DNA of 64,000 nucleotides from Devosia sp. ZB163 (lineage in GTDB: Bacteria; Pseudomonadota; Alphaproteobacteria; Rhizobiales; Devosiaceae). The stretch covers positions 1,108,295-1,172,294 of the forward strand of contig NZ_JAQRMY010000002.1 in NCBI RefSeq assembly GCF_028613635.1, in the 5' to 3' direction. The notes under the pieces were generated by a model. The model saw only the letters and a list, made by a program, of their open reading frames with translations, had not been told where the DNA came from and ran no database searches. The translations under genes were made by a program, and so were the position numbers. How positions within the stretch are numbered: position 1 is the stretch's first letter; each line of letters begins with the position of its first letter. Positions 55,703 to 64,000 of this stretch are shown piece after piece.

Positions 55703-57705
55703 GCGACGACTATCAGGACACGATCGACATGATCCTCGAGGCCGCGACGTTCGGCGAACTCAATACTGCGATGAAGGACCTGCACATGAAGACCCGCCCC
55801 CTGTCGGCAGCCGTACTGGTGGATCTGGTGGTTGCGCGCGCCATCGGCGAAGAACTGCGTGATCAGCTGCGCCGTGGCGGCACCAAGGCTCTCGTGGTCG
55901 AGGTTCCGGACGGCGGCTGGGCCGAACCGATCGGCGACGCGATCAAGTCCCTGATCGGGGATCTGGCCTACGTCATCGCCAGATCGTCCATCCCCCGCGG
56001 CAATGACCTCAATGACGGGATGCTGCCGAAGAAGCTGCGGGAAGGCCGGGTTGCGGTCGGCGTTGCTGCGCAGCCTGATCGCACCTTGCCGCCGCTGCTG
56101 CTCAGCCTTGCCGAGGTCAGGGTCGCCGTCGTTGCGCCCGACGCTGAGATGATCATTGAGGTCATCCGCAAGTCCCAGGGTGGCCGCATCCCGAAGGAGG
56201 CTTCGACGCTAATGCCGGAGATGTTGAGCTTCGACGAGATCACCGCGTTGATCGATCGCAACGGCAATGCAGTCGAGACGGTCAGGCGAATCCGCGCGGC
56301 CATCGAGCGCAAGACCGGCACCAATGGCAGCCGGAATGACAGCAGGCCCCTGCCCCGACTCGAGGACGCGATCGAGTATGGCGATGCTCGCACCTGGGCG
56401 CTCAGCCTGCGTGACGACATCGCCGACATGAGGAAGGGTTTGATCGGTTGGGAGGACATCGACCGCGGCTGCGTGCTGCATGGGCCGCCGGGCACGGGAA
56501 AGACGCTGCTTGCTCGGATGCTGGGCGAGGCCTGCGGCGTGCCGGTCGTTGTCAGCTCGATCGCCGAGCTCTTCGCAAACTCCAGCGGATATCTCAACGA
56601 CGTCATCAAGGCTCTTCGAAAGACCTTCGACGAAGCCAGGGCCAAGGCACCATCGATTCTGTTCTTGGACGAGATCAATGCCCTGCCGAACATCGACACA
56701 GTCGGCGATCGCAACAAGGACTACTGGGCCCCGGTCATCTTCGACTTCTATACGCTGCTCGACGGCGCCATGTCCGTTCGTGACGGCGTCATCGTCATCG
56801 GTGCCACCAATCGCATCGAGGACATCCACCCGGCTTTGTTGAGGCCCGGCCGGCTGGAGCGTGCGATCCATGTCGGTGCCCCCGATGCCGCCGGCGTCGA
56901 GCGGATCATGCGTCACCATCTTGGTGGGGATCTCGCCGACGGCGACCTCGAGAATCTGGCCATCCAGAATGTTGCCCGCGGGGCGACCGGTGCCGTCGTC
57001 ATGGAACAGGTCCGTGCCGCGCGGCGGCTTGCCCGCCGTGCCGGCCGACCAATGGTCTTGGCGGATCTCGAGGCACAGATCGTCGAGGAGGAGACCCGAA
57101 CGCCCGAAGAATTGCGCCGGTCGGCCATCCATGAATCCGGGCACGTCATCGCCGGGCTGGCGGTCGGCAGCACCCTCGACATCGTCAGCATCGCCATGAG
57201 CGGTGGCAATGGCGGCTGTGCACGACTTTCGATGCCTACTGGTACCCTCGTGACCCGACATCAGCTCGAAGGCGTGGTCATGTCCTTGCTGGGCGGACGC
57301 GCCGCCGAGCAGTTGCTCATGGGCGAGCCCTCTCAGGGCGCCGGCGGCGCGACGGATTCCGACCTGGCTCGGTCCACCGGGATGGTCGCCTCCATGGAAG
57401 CATCTTTGGGCTTGGGGCATAGCCTATTGTTCCGCGCCCTGCCCGAGGACGCGTGGCAATTGCTGCGCGAGCCGGACTTCCGCCGTCGCGTCGAGAAGCT
57501 GCTGGACGAGCTCTACCAGCGCACCATCGACATCCTCCATGCGCGCCGGCCGGCACTGGAAGCGGTCGTCGAGGCACTGCTCAAGCGTCGGTTCCTGACC
57601 GGCGAGGAGGTCGAATCGATCATCGAAAGCAGCGAGTCGGTCGTCGAAAATCGCGAATCGATGCCCGCTCAAGGGGGCCAAAGGCAGCCCGTGGCGACGG
57701 GCTAG
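55699..57705 (+). CDS. Soluble FtsH-like AAA+ zinc metalloprotease
   Basis: A 668-aa protein. Residues 1-220 are a non-FtsH N-terminal region without membrane segments. The AAA+ module has GPPGTGKTLLARMLGE (262 onward), Walker B ILFLDEINALPN (about 320) and the GATNRIEDIHPALLRPGRLER second region. A peptidase M41 domain follows with AIHESGHVIAG (HExxH, about 478-482) and a downstream Asp in ATDSDLARSTGMV. It should degrade proteins in an ATP-driven way but, lacking transmembrane helices, in the cytosol. It is an unusual cargo for a transposon and may turn over transposition or defence proteins. Confidence 0.85.
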   Translation: MSDDYQDTIDMILEAATFGELNTAMKDLHMKTRPLSAAVLVDLVVARAIGEELRDQLRRGGTKALVVEVPDGGWAEPIGDAIKSLIGDLAYVIARSSIPRGNDLNDGMLPKKLREGRVAVGVAAQPDRTLPPLLLSLAEVRVAVVAPDAEMIIEVIRKSQGGRIPKEASTLMPEMLSFDEITALIDRNGNAVETVRRIRAAIERKTGTNGSRNDSRPLPRLEDAIEYGDARTWALSLRDDIADMRKGLIGWEDIDRGCVLHGPPGTGKTLLARMLGEACGVPVVVSSIAELFANSSGYLNDVIKALRKTFDEARAKAPSILFLDEINALPNIDTVGDRNKDYWAPVIFDFYTLLDGAMSVRDGVIVIGATNRIEDIHPALLRPGRLERAIHVGAPDAAGVERIMRHHLGGDLADGDLENLAIQNVARGATGAVVMEQVRAARRLARRAGRPMVLADLEAQIVEEETRTPEELRRSAIHESGHVIAGLAVGSTLDIVSIAMSGGNGGCARLSMPTGTLVTRHQLEGVVMSLLGGRAAEQLLMGEPSQGAGGATDSDLARSTGMVASMEASLGLGHSLLFRALPEDAWQLLREPDFRRRVEKLLDELYQRTIDILHARRPALEAVVEALLKRRFLTGEEVESIIESSESVVENRESMPAQGGQRQPVATG

Positions 57706-58284
57706 AGACGCTCTCGGACCGTTCGACGGTCGGAAACCGGGGATTTGTGTGTCAGGGCTGCCACAAGATAAACTTTGCCTCAAAGGCAATCCAACGGCTT
57801 CGCAGCAGAATGGTAAACAACGCCGCGAAAACGGCAAAAACAACAACAACTCGTCAATATTGTTAACGTCGGAGGCTCCGGGAGATCCGGAAGTTTGAGG
57901 CGTCGGCACTCCGACATGCACCTCGCCAGGACCATTGAAAAGCGTGATGGCAAAATCGCTCGAAATTGGCGATTTTGGGTGGTTTCGAGTGATTTTGGTG
58001 AGTTTCGAGCGGCCTTAACCACTGAGGCTGCTCAGAAAAATCGACGACGCCCTCTTGCACGGTCCGGGCGTCACGAGCCAAGTCTTCATCGTTGCCAGCC
58101 GGCAGCAAAAGAAAAGCGCCCCGCTCTTTCGAGCCGAGCGCCATCCTGAAACCGGTCCTCGTCCCTCCTGCAAGATGAGCGAGGACCACACACAACGACG
58201 AACGTCATGTTCGCCCAGAACCTACGAGGTGACCTGCTTCGGGTCAAGCTCGTGAAACTGGGCCGGCATGACGAAGGAGAAGTC
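57706..58284. other. Intergenic region after the FtsH-like gene
   Basis: About 580 bp without a convincing gene. An 8-bp perfect inverted repeat (AAAATCGC at 57952, GCGATTTT at 57969) could serve as a terminator. Just after it, short near-repeats of GATTTTGG and GTTTCGAG alternate. Nothing else recognised. Confidence 0.4.
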
Positions 58285-59181
58285 ATGCCTGAGAACAAGA
58301 ATGCCAAGCACGCCCTGACCTACAACAGTCTCTACGACTTCGAGAAGGGCTACGCCGATGCGCTGCTGAGGTACTTCAGCAACCGCGACGATGCCGCGGC
58401 GTGGTCCGGCATCGGTGTCGAGAACCTGGCCCCGGAAACGTTGGAGAACATCCGGCGGGATTGCAGGTCCTTCGTGATCAACACGATCGAGAGCGCCGTC
58501 GACGAGAACGGATCGATGGAAGTCGGCGAGGGTCTCTATGACTACGACCTCGGGCGTCACCTCTTCCTTGAGCGGATGGAAACCGGTGTGGGTTTCGGCG
58601 ATCTGGCCAGCGTAGACGATGAGCTTCGCGCCCAACTGATCGACGCCGCGGGTGATCTCAAGCCCTTTGATCTCGAGATCGACGACGACCGCCTAGTCCG
58701 CATCGTCTCGTCGCCGCTCACCTACAGCAAGCTTACCCAGCTGCAGCAGGGGTTCGCCGACGCCCTCGTCGAGTTCGAGAGCCAGAACCAGGAGGATCTC
58801 GACTGGCAGGAGGATGACGAAGAGGACGAGGATGAGGTCAGCGGTGAGTGGGACGGCGTCACCGTCCACCACTTCTCCCTCGAAGCCCTGAAGACCATCG
58901 TCGAGGACTGCGAGCGGTTTGTCTCCGACATCGTCGGCGACGAACGCGCCAAGTGGGACGACCTCTTCGCCGAGATCAGCGAACACGACCTCGGCTGGTA
59001 CCTCTACCTCGAGCGGCAGGGTGCTGGCGTCGGCCTCCGCGACCTGCTGCCCGAGGGCGATCTTCTCGACCGCGTCCTGAAGTCTGCCGACGAACTTGGC
59101 GAGCTGAGCGTCGAGGTCGGCGACGACGGCCAGATCCACATCCAACGGCAGCGGGGCTGGGCGGCAACGCCCACCAGCTGA
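58285..59181 (+). CDS. Acidic protein with two repeated domains
   Basis: A 298-aa protein; GAAGGAG precedes the ATG (MPENKNAKHALTYNSLYDFE). It is an internal duplication: TYNSLYDFEKGYADALLRYF and later LTYSKLTQLQQGFADALVEF, each followed by a LETLxxI-x-DC-x-xFV helix (TLENIRRDCRSFVINTI, ALKTIVEDCERFVSDIV) and a DLGxxLxLERxxxGVGxxDL block. An acidic linker (EDDEEDEDEVSGEWD) separates the copies. Similar single-unit proteins occur in plasmids and phages; function unknown. Confidence 0.75.
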   Translation: MPENKNAKHALTYNSLYDFEKGYADALLRYFSNRDDAAAWSGIGVENLAPETLENIRRDCRSFVINTIESAVDENGSMEVGEGLYDYDLGRHLFLERMETGVGFGDLASVDDELRAQLIDAAGDLKPFDLEIDDDRLVRIVSSPLTYSKLTQLQQGFADALVEFESQNQEDLDWQEDDEEDEDEVSGEWDGVTVHHFSLEALKTIVEDCERFVSDIVGDERAKWDDLFAEISEHDLGWYLYLERQGAGVGLRDLLPEGDLLDRVLKSADELGELSVEVGDDGQIHIQRQRGWAATPTS

Positions 59182-59305
59182 TCGACCCGTAAGGAGACAG
59201 CTATCATGCTCGAACGCTTCAGGCGGTCGCTTCGTCCGCACGCCCCGTGGTCGCCCCCTGCCCGGGACCATTCCTCAATCTCGGTCCGGGTTCCCGCCCG
59301 TCACC

Positions 59306-59938
59306 GTGGCTCGCGTCCCGTGTCCATGGCCACCCGAGGGCACAATTCCAGCATCTCCCGTCGATCCCAACGACATGCTGGCCAAGGAGCTGGAATCCGG
59401 CATTGAGCACAACGCCTACCTGGTGCTCACCGCCGATCCTCGCGTCACCGGCATCACCTGCCAGGCGCCGCCGGTGGAATGGGTCGATCGGGACGGGGTC
59501 GTGCATGAGCACACCTTCGACTTCCTCGTCGACATGACCACGGGCATGCGCACGGCGGTGATGGTGAAGAGTGCCAGCAAGGTCCGCAGGGCGATGCTGG
59601 AGACTTTTGCCGCCGAGCTGGCCGCGCAGATTCCCGACGACTTCGCCGATGCGGTCCTTCTCGTCACCAACGAGGACCTGCCGGAATGGTTGGTCAGCAA
59701 TGCCCGGCTGATCCGCTCCGCGCGGATGGACAAGCCGTCCTCCTACGACTCGGCCATCGCTGAGCGGGCGGCCGGCTTGTTCGAGCCGATCACCATCGAG
59801 GAACTGTGCCGGCCGTTTGCGCCACTCGGCCTCAGGTCGGTGGCCCGGCTCCTCTACGCCGGTCTGCTGCGTCAGGTCTCGCCTGGCCTGATCGAGCCCG
59901 AGACCCTGGTGGTCGCGGCGACGCCTCGGAGCAACTGA
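59306..59938 (+). CDS. tnsA: TnsA-like transposon endonuclease
   Basis: A 210-aa protein (alternative ATG at 59375). The core fits TnsA: ELESGIEHNAYLVLTADPRV, GITCQAPPVEW, the Asp of HTFDFLVDMTTG and the Lys of TAVMVKSASK give the PD-(D/E)XK metal site. LRSVARLLYAGLLRQVSPGL forms the C-terminal winged helix that meets TnsC. TnsA cuts the 5' ends of the element, allowing cut-and-paste movement. The start is unclear: a good ribosome site and ATG at 59206 lie in a different frame. tnsB follows within 3 bp. Confidence 0.72.
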   Translation: MARVPCPWPPEGTIPASPVDPNDMLAKELESGIEHNAYLVLTADPRVTGITCQAPPVEWVDRDGVVHEHTFDFLVDMTTGMRTAVMVKSASKVRRAMLETFAAELAAQIPDDFADAVLLVTNEDLPEWLVSNARLIRSARMDKPSSYDSAIAERAAGLFEPITIEELCRPFAPLGLRSVARLLYAGLLRQVSPGLIEPETLVVAATPRSN

Positions 59939-59940
59939 TC

Positions 59941-62133
59941 GTGAAAACCAATCCGCTGGCGGCCGATCGCCTCGGCCCCAATGCGCTCGTCCGGATGGAG
60001 GGCAAGACCTATCTGGTCGATCGCCCGACCAGTCGCGGCTGGGAGCTGGTGGAAACCGGCTCCCGCCGCCGGCGGGATATCACCCATGCCCAGCTCCAGC
60101 GCGGCGAGGACGACCGCACGATCGTGGTCACGCGGAGCAAGGGCGAGGACCCGAGCCTGCAGTCGCTGTCGCTGAAGTCCCGGCGCGACATCTTCATCAA
60201 GACCTGGTGGCTCAACAAGATCATCGACGCTCTGCGGACGAAGACGCTCGACAGCACGGGCGACGTCGCGCTGCGAAAGTTCTTCGACAGGCATCTTTCC
60301 GACATGCGGGAAGCGCTGACCGCATGGGAGAAGGACTCCGGCTACGACCACTCGATCGACCGGGAGAAGAAGCCCCGCAAGCCCAATGTGGGTTCGGAGA
60401 GCCAGACCGTCGAGCCTGTGCTGCACCCCCGCACCATTCGTTACCTGTTGCCCAAATATCTGACCAAGAACCGCCATCCGCTTGCAATGCGAAAGCGTAC
60501 CGAGAATAGCCGGGCCGGCGGCCGCCGGATCGATGAGCGCGTTCGCAAGATCGTCGAGGAAGAGATCGCCAAGTACGCCGGCGAGGCAAACACCACGATC
60601 GAAGGGCTGCGCGAGCTGGTGAAGGCGCGGATCGTCCTGCGAAACGAGGGCATGGCCAAGAACCTTCGCCTGAAGGTTCCGTGCTGGGGAACGCTGGATC
60701 GGATCAAGGAGGATATCCCGGCGGGTCGCAACATCGGTGGCCGAAAGGACGCCAGGGCCATCAACGAGATGCTCGGCCCCTATGGCGAGGGCCCTCAATA
60801 CACCCGCGTCGGCGAGCGGTGCGAGATCGACTGCTGGAACATTCCACTTTTCCTGCTGCTCGAGCAGGCCGGCGTCACGGGCGAGATCCCTGACGAGGTC
60901 TCAGACGAGCTTCGCAAGAGAGGCAAGCGCATCCACGTCGCGGTCGTGGTGGAGAAGGCGACCGGCTACATCCTGAGCATGAAGTTCGGCCTGGGGGAAA
61001 CGGCCGAACTGACCACTGCGGCGCTGAAGATGGCGCTGACCGACAAGACGGACATTTCGAACTGGGCCGGCTGCGAGCAGCGCTGGAACCTCTTCACCGG
61101 TATCGAGGAATGCACGACCGATGCCGGTCCCGGATTCATCGGCGACCGCTTCCTGTCGGCAGTGATCCCGGCCACCAGCAGCCATGTCTTCGCCGCCAGT
61201 GGTTTGCCGCACTTGCGCGGGCTGGTCGAGTCGATCTTCTCGACCCTTCACAAGGGCTTCATCTCCAAGTTCGTCGCCCGCGCCTTCGAGAACATCGTCG
61301 CCAAGGGCAAGTACGAGGCCGAGTACCGCGCCGTGCATCAGCTCGAGGAGTTCTTCGGGCTGATGACCCGCTACGTTGTCGATGTCTACCACAACAAGCC
61401 GCGCCAGAACGGCCTGCGTCAGAGCCCTCACAACGAGTTCGTGGCCAAGGCCTCGTCGATGGAGACCAAGGAGCCGCCGACGCCCGAAGAGGTTCGCGTG
61501 TGGTTCGGATTCGAGACGACGCGCAAGCTCGGCCCGATGGGCATTCGCTTCATGCACATCCACTACGACAGCAACTGGTTGGTGAAGTATCGGACCCATA
61601 TGGGTCTCGAAGAGGTGCTGATCCGCGTCGACGAAGATGACCTCGGCGCCATCTCGGTCTTGCTCGACGGCGAGTGGATCACCGTTCCGGCCCTCGACAC
61701 GGATTTCGTCGGCGTGAGCCTCGACCAGTGGATCGAGCTGCTCGAAGACCTTCGGATGCGGTTCGGGGAGCAGGCCGAGATCGACTTCGAGCGCTATGTG
61801 GCGCCGGCTCTGCTCGACATCGAGAAGGCCAACCGCAAGGCCGAAAAGGCGCTGGAGCTCAACGACGTCTTCTGGAGCGAGGAGCGCTTCGAGGACTTCG
61901 AGGACCAGAACCAGATCAACTTCGTCAACCGCACTCGTCCCGAGGCCGGCGTTCCGGCGCCGTCGTTCGGCGAAGGCACGATCGGCCGTCGCTTCGAGCG
62001 CCCTGCCCAGCCCCGGCTTCCTGAACCGCCAACTGCCACTACCTCTCCGCCGCCGGCTGAACCGACGCAGCCGGATCATGACCAGCCGACCGACCAGCAG
62101 CCTCGGCGTCGGCTCACCTATCGCGAGGACTAG
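59941..62133 (+). CDS. tnsB: TnsB-like DDE transposase
   Basis: A 730-aa Mu/TnsB-type integrase-core transposase. After N-terminal DNA-binding domains the catalytic triad is visible: CEIDCWNIPLF (first Asp), CTTDAGPGFIGDRF (second Asp) and LRGLVESIFSTLHKGF (Glu). The C-terminal 60 residues are Pro-rich and end QQPRRRLTYRED, probably the TnsC-binding tail. The GTG start is taken because it follows the tnsA stop directly; upstream in-frame sequence belongs to tnsA. It joins the 3' ends of the element to target DNA. Confidence 0.88.
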   Translation: MKTNPLAADRLGPNALVRMEGKTYLVDRPTSRGWELVETGSRRRRDITHAQLQRGEDDRTIVVTRSKGEDPSLQSLSLKSRRDIFIKTWWLNKIIDALRTKTLDSTGDVALRKFFDRHLSDMREALTAWEKDSGYDHSIDREKKPRKPNVGSESQTVEPVLHPRTIRYLLPKYLTKNRHPLAMRKRTENSRAGGRRIDERVRKIVEEEIAKYAGEANTTIEGLRELVKARIVLRNEGMAKNLRLKVPCWGTLDRIKEDIPAGRNIGGRKDARAINEMLGPYGEGPQYTRVGERCEIDCWNIPLFLLLEQAGVTGEIPDEVSDELRKRGKRIHVAVVVEKATGYILSMKFGLGETAELTTAALKMALTDKTDISNWAGCEQRWNLFTGIEECTTDAGPGFIGDRFLSAVIPATSSHVFAASGLPHLRGLVESIFSTLHKGFISKFVARAFENIVAKGKYEAEYRAVHQLEEFFGLMTRYVVDVYHNKPRQNGLRQSPHNEFVAKASSMETKEPPTPEEVRVWFGFETTRKLGPMGIRFMHIHYDSNWLVKYRTHMGLEEVLIRVDEDDLGAISVLLDGEWITVPALDTDFVGVSLDQWIELLEDLRMRFGEQAEIDFERYVAPALLDIEKANRKAEKALELNDVFWSEERFEDFEDQNQINFVNRTRPEAGVPAPSFGEGTIGRRFERPAQPRLPEPPTATTSPPPAEPTQPDHDQPTDQQPRRRLTYRED

Positions 62134-62135
62134 AG

Positions 62136-63167
62136 ATGACCCAACCCAGCAAGATGCCCGATGCCGAACTCACGGCGCTCCGCAACGAGCTCATGGCCAA
62201 GCCCTTCCTCACCGACGACCTGACGGCGGTCGAGGACGCCATCGCCCGGCGCCACCAGGCGCTGCTGCACGTCAAGGATACCAGGAAGCCCAGGTCCGGC
62301 GAGAACCGTGCTCCGGTCAAGGCCTTGGTGGTCGTCGGCGCATTCCGCTATGGCAAGTCGCGCGCGGTCGAGAACGGCATCTCCCGACTCAAGCAGCTGG
62401 AGACCCCGAGCGGACCGTTGCTCCCTCGGCCCCTGAGCATCAACGCCCCCGAGCACTTCACCATCGAGGCCTTCGGTCGCTCGGTGCTGGGGCGACTGAA
62501 GCTGACGCCTGCGCGTGCCCTTGGCCCGTCCATGACCATCGAGCGCCTGCACAGCCGCATCGTCCGCAACAAGCCGACCCTTCTGCACATCGATGAGGCG
62601 CAGCGCATGCTGACCCCGGAGAGGGTCGCCCAGCACCGTCGGGAGGAGGAACAGGTGAAGATTTTTGGGCAGCTCAGGGCCCTGATCGACCTCGACGAGT
62701 GGCCGTTGCCTGTCGTCCTGAGCGGCACGCCCGAACTGGCGAGGGCCCTGGAGCGCGACAACCTTGGCTTCTTCCGCGAAGTGGCCGAGATCATCGCCAT
62801 CGCCCCGATGCGGGTCGGCAACCAGACCGATCAGGAAAACCTGGAGGATGCGCTGGCGGCGGCCGCCGAGAAGGTTGGCATGACCGTCGATATCGCCGTC
62901 GACAAGTTCTACGACCGCCTGATCCACGCAGCCAATCGAGCCCGCGGGCTGGCCTTCGACATCTGCCACGAGGCCATCCTGCTGGCGGCCTCGGCCGGGC
63001 GGAAGTCGGTGACCGTCGAGGATTTCATCGCCTTCTACGCCCGGAAGGCCGGCGCCCTGCGCGCCGCCAATCCGTTCGCTGCGGCGGACTGGCACCGCAT
63101 CGATCCGAAAGTGCTGCTGGCCGCCATGAGCGGCGAGAAGGTCCCGCGCATCTGGGAGGTGAAGTGA
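62136..63167 (+). CDS. tnsC: TnsC/TniB-like transposition AAA+ ATPase
   Basis: A 343-aa ATPase. Walker A is VVGAFRYGKSRAVENG and Walker B is TLLHIDEAQRML, followed by the sensor region VVLSGTPELARAL. It links the target selector (TniQ) with the TnsAB transposase and sets target immunity. It begins two bases after the tnsB stop. Its TGA overlaps the tniQ ATG as TGATG, a compact tnsABC-tniQ operon. Confidence 0.88.
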   Translation: MTQPSKMPDAELTALRNELMAKPFLTDDLTAVEDAIARRHQALLHVKDTRKPRSGENRAPVKALVVVGAFRYGKSRAVENGISRLKQLETPSGPLLPRPLSINAPEHFTIEAFGRSVLGRLKLTPARALGPSMTIERLHSRIVRNKPTLLHIDEAQRMLTPERVAQHRREEEQVKIFGQLRALIDLDEWPLPVVLSGTPELARALERDNLGFFREVAEIIAIAPMRVGNQTDQENLEDALAAAAEKVGMTVDIAVDKFYDRLIHAANRARGLAFDICHEAILLAASAGRKSVTVEDFIAFYARKAGALRAANPFAAADWHRIDPKVLLAAMSGEKVPRIWEVK

Positions 63168-63796
63168 TGATCGTCGAACTCGATCCCCTCGAGGAAACCC
63201 TGCCGCAGCTTCCCTTCGAGCCGGCACCCAGCCTCGCCTCGCGCCTTGCGGCCTTCCACCGGGCCGGCAATGCCCGCCAGTTCTGCTGGGACCAGTACCT
63301 TCGGTTCGAGCGGATCGCCCATGGCGACCGCGATGAGCTGACGAGGTTCAGCGCCTTCGTCGGTGCCGATCTCGAAGAGCTCGCCCGCTGGACGCCGTCG
63401 ATGGTCAGCAAGAACCGCTTCACCCTCAACGGTGAGATGATCAGCAGCTTCCGGTCGCGCCGCATCCGCGTGCGGCTATGCCCAGCCTGCGCGGAGGAAG
63501 ACATGGCGGCAGCGCCCGACCTGCCCCCGGACGCCGCGGTGGGCATTCGCGCCTTCGCGCTTGTGGAATCCATTCGCACCTGCCCGGTCCACGGTCTTGG
63601 TCTAGTGCAGGTCGCCGATCGAACCACCTTCGGCGATCATGGCGACGACTATGCCATCGCGGTCGATGAAGCCCTTGAGGACATCGATGATCTCAGGTCC
63701 CGATCCGTCCAGCGACCGATCACGCGCTTCGAGGCCTATCTGCTGGGACGCCTAGGTGTCGTTGCTATGAAGGTTGTTCATTCGGAGAGGGACTGA
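63167..63796 (+). pseudogene. tniQ: TniQ/TnsD-like target selector, interrupted by IS481-type insertion
   Basis: The native frame gives about 196 residues before the insertion at 63757; the last 13 codons are IS sequence. PAPSLASRLAAFHRAGN is the TniQ opening, and CPACAEED plus RTCPVHGLGLV form its zinc site. TniQ/TnsD proteins choose the insertion site. The break falls after the zinc-finger domain, so the rest of the protein (DNA-binding part in TnsD types) is displaced or lost, and targeted transposition of this copy is probably disabled unless another tniQ exists. Confidence 0.85.
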
Positions 63797-64000
63797 GAAG
63801 CTGGGGTTGCGAAGCCAACCAACCTTCAGCGGAGCTCCCCGAATGAACGTCCACAAGAATGCGCGTCTGACGCCGCGCGGTCGAGTCCAGATGATTGAGC
63901 GGATCGAGGCGGGCTTGCCGGTGCAACGGGCAGCAGCGGCAGCGGGGGTATCGGAACGCACCGCGCATCGGTGGCTGGGGCGCTGGCGTGGTGGCGACCG
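63757..64000 (+). mobile_element. IS481-family insertion, left end (runs off window)
   Basis: The element begins TGTCGTTGCTATGAAGG directly after CCTAGG. IS481-family elements are known to insert at NCTAGN and to start with TGT. The right end lies outside the window. Confidence 0.75.
63843..64000 (+). CDS. IS481-family transposase, N-terminal part
   Basis: Open from ATG to the window end, 52 residues: MNVHKNARLTPRGRVQMIER, then VQRAAAAAGVSERTAHRWLG. The MNxHKNARLTPxGR opening and the helix-turn-helix that follows are diagnostic of IS481 transposases. The DDE core lies beyond the window. Confidence 0.85.
   Translation, partial: MNVHKNARLTPRGRVQMIERIEAGLPVQRAAAAAGVSERTAHRWLGRWRGGD

Noticed and set aside
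57863..58195. A 110-aa minus-strand frame after the FtsH-like gene
   Set aside because: No ribosome site; its sequence covers an inverted repeat and low-complexity near-repeats, so I treat it as non-coding.

Overview
The window is high-GC chromosomal DNA of an alphaproteobacterium, most likely of the order Hyphomicrobiales (Devosiaceae-like; the family is a guess). The evidence is an aat gene close to a DUF2155 gene and an NDUFA12-type complex I gene, followed by a class II (B12-dependent) ribonucleotide reductase. About 7 kb of core genome is followed by roughly 50 kb of accessory DNA built from several mobile elements.

Core part (1-11.4 kb): the start of an alpha/beta hydrolase gene, aat, an APH-type kinase, a four-gene unit (ArsR regulator, SRPBCC protein, GyrI-like protein, SDR-like protein), a lysozyme with a YkuD-like tail, a second GyrI-like gene, DUF2155, NDUFA12 and nrdJ.

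Island 1 (11.45-20.77 kb) lies between two 95-bp direct repeats. One repeat copy carries the terminator just downstream of nrdJ. Inside are an IS1182-like element with inverted repeats and a tightly coupled five-gene operon (13.6-18.5 kb): an unknown protein, a zinc-ribbon/alpha-beta hydrolase/membrane-anchor protein, an unknown protein, a metallo-beta-lactamase-fold protein and a protein with a C-terminal PD-(D/E)XK nuclease. I do not recognise this gene set as a named system; it is the best candidate here for an undescribed defence system. Two further unknown genes follow.

Island 2 (20.8-46.6 kb) is a Dpd-type 7-deazaguanine DNA modification and restriction island. The modification operon (minus strand, 43.98 to 38.15 kb) reads dpdC-like, a DGQHR/DpdB-like gene, dpdA (DNA-guanine transglycosylase), a second DpdB-like gene, queC and a preQ0/queuosine-precursor transporter. 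The restriction operon (minus strand, 37.8 to 30.4 kb) reads dpdF (RecQ-like, apparently frameshifted), dpdG, dpdH and dpdI. It converges on a plus-strand pair: a RecB/Cas4-like Fe-S nuclease and a 2121-aa protein that fuses an SF1 helicase to a DpdJ-type SF2 helicase. A large tyrosine recombinase with an N-terminal HTH-like region closes the island.

From 46.6 to 52.0 kb there is an unknown gene and a secreted-lipase/RTX locus, apparently frameshifted, with a small exported partner. From about 52.0 kb to the end lies a Tn7-like element: small accessory genes, a soluble FtsH-like AAA+ metalloprotease, a duplicated-domain acidic protein, then tnsA-tnsB-tnsC-tniQ. tniQ is cut by an IS481-family insertion at a CCTAGG target; its transposase runs off the end of the window. 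No rRNA, tRNA or CRISPR array was seen.
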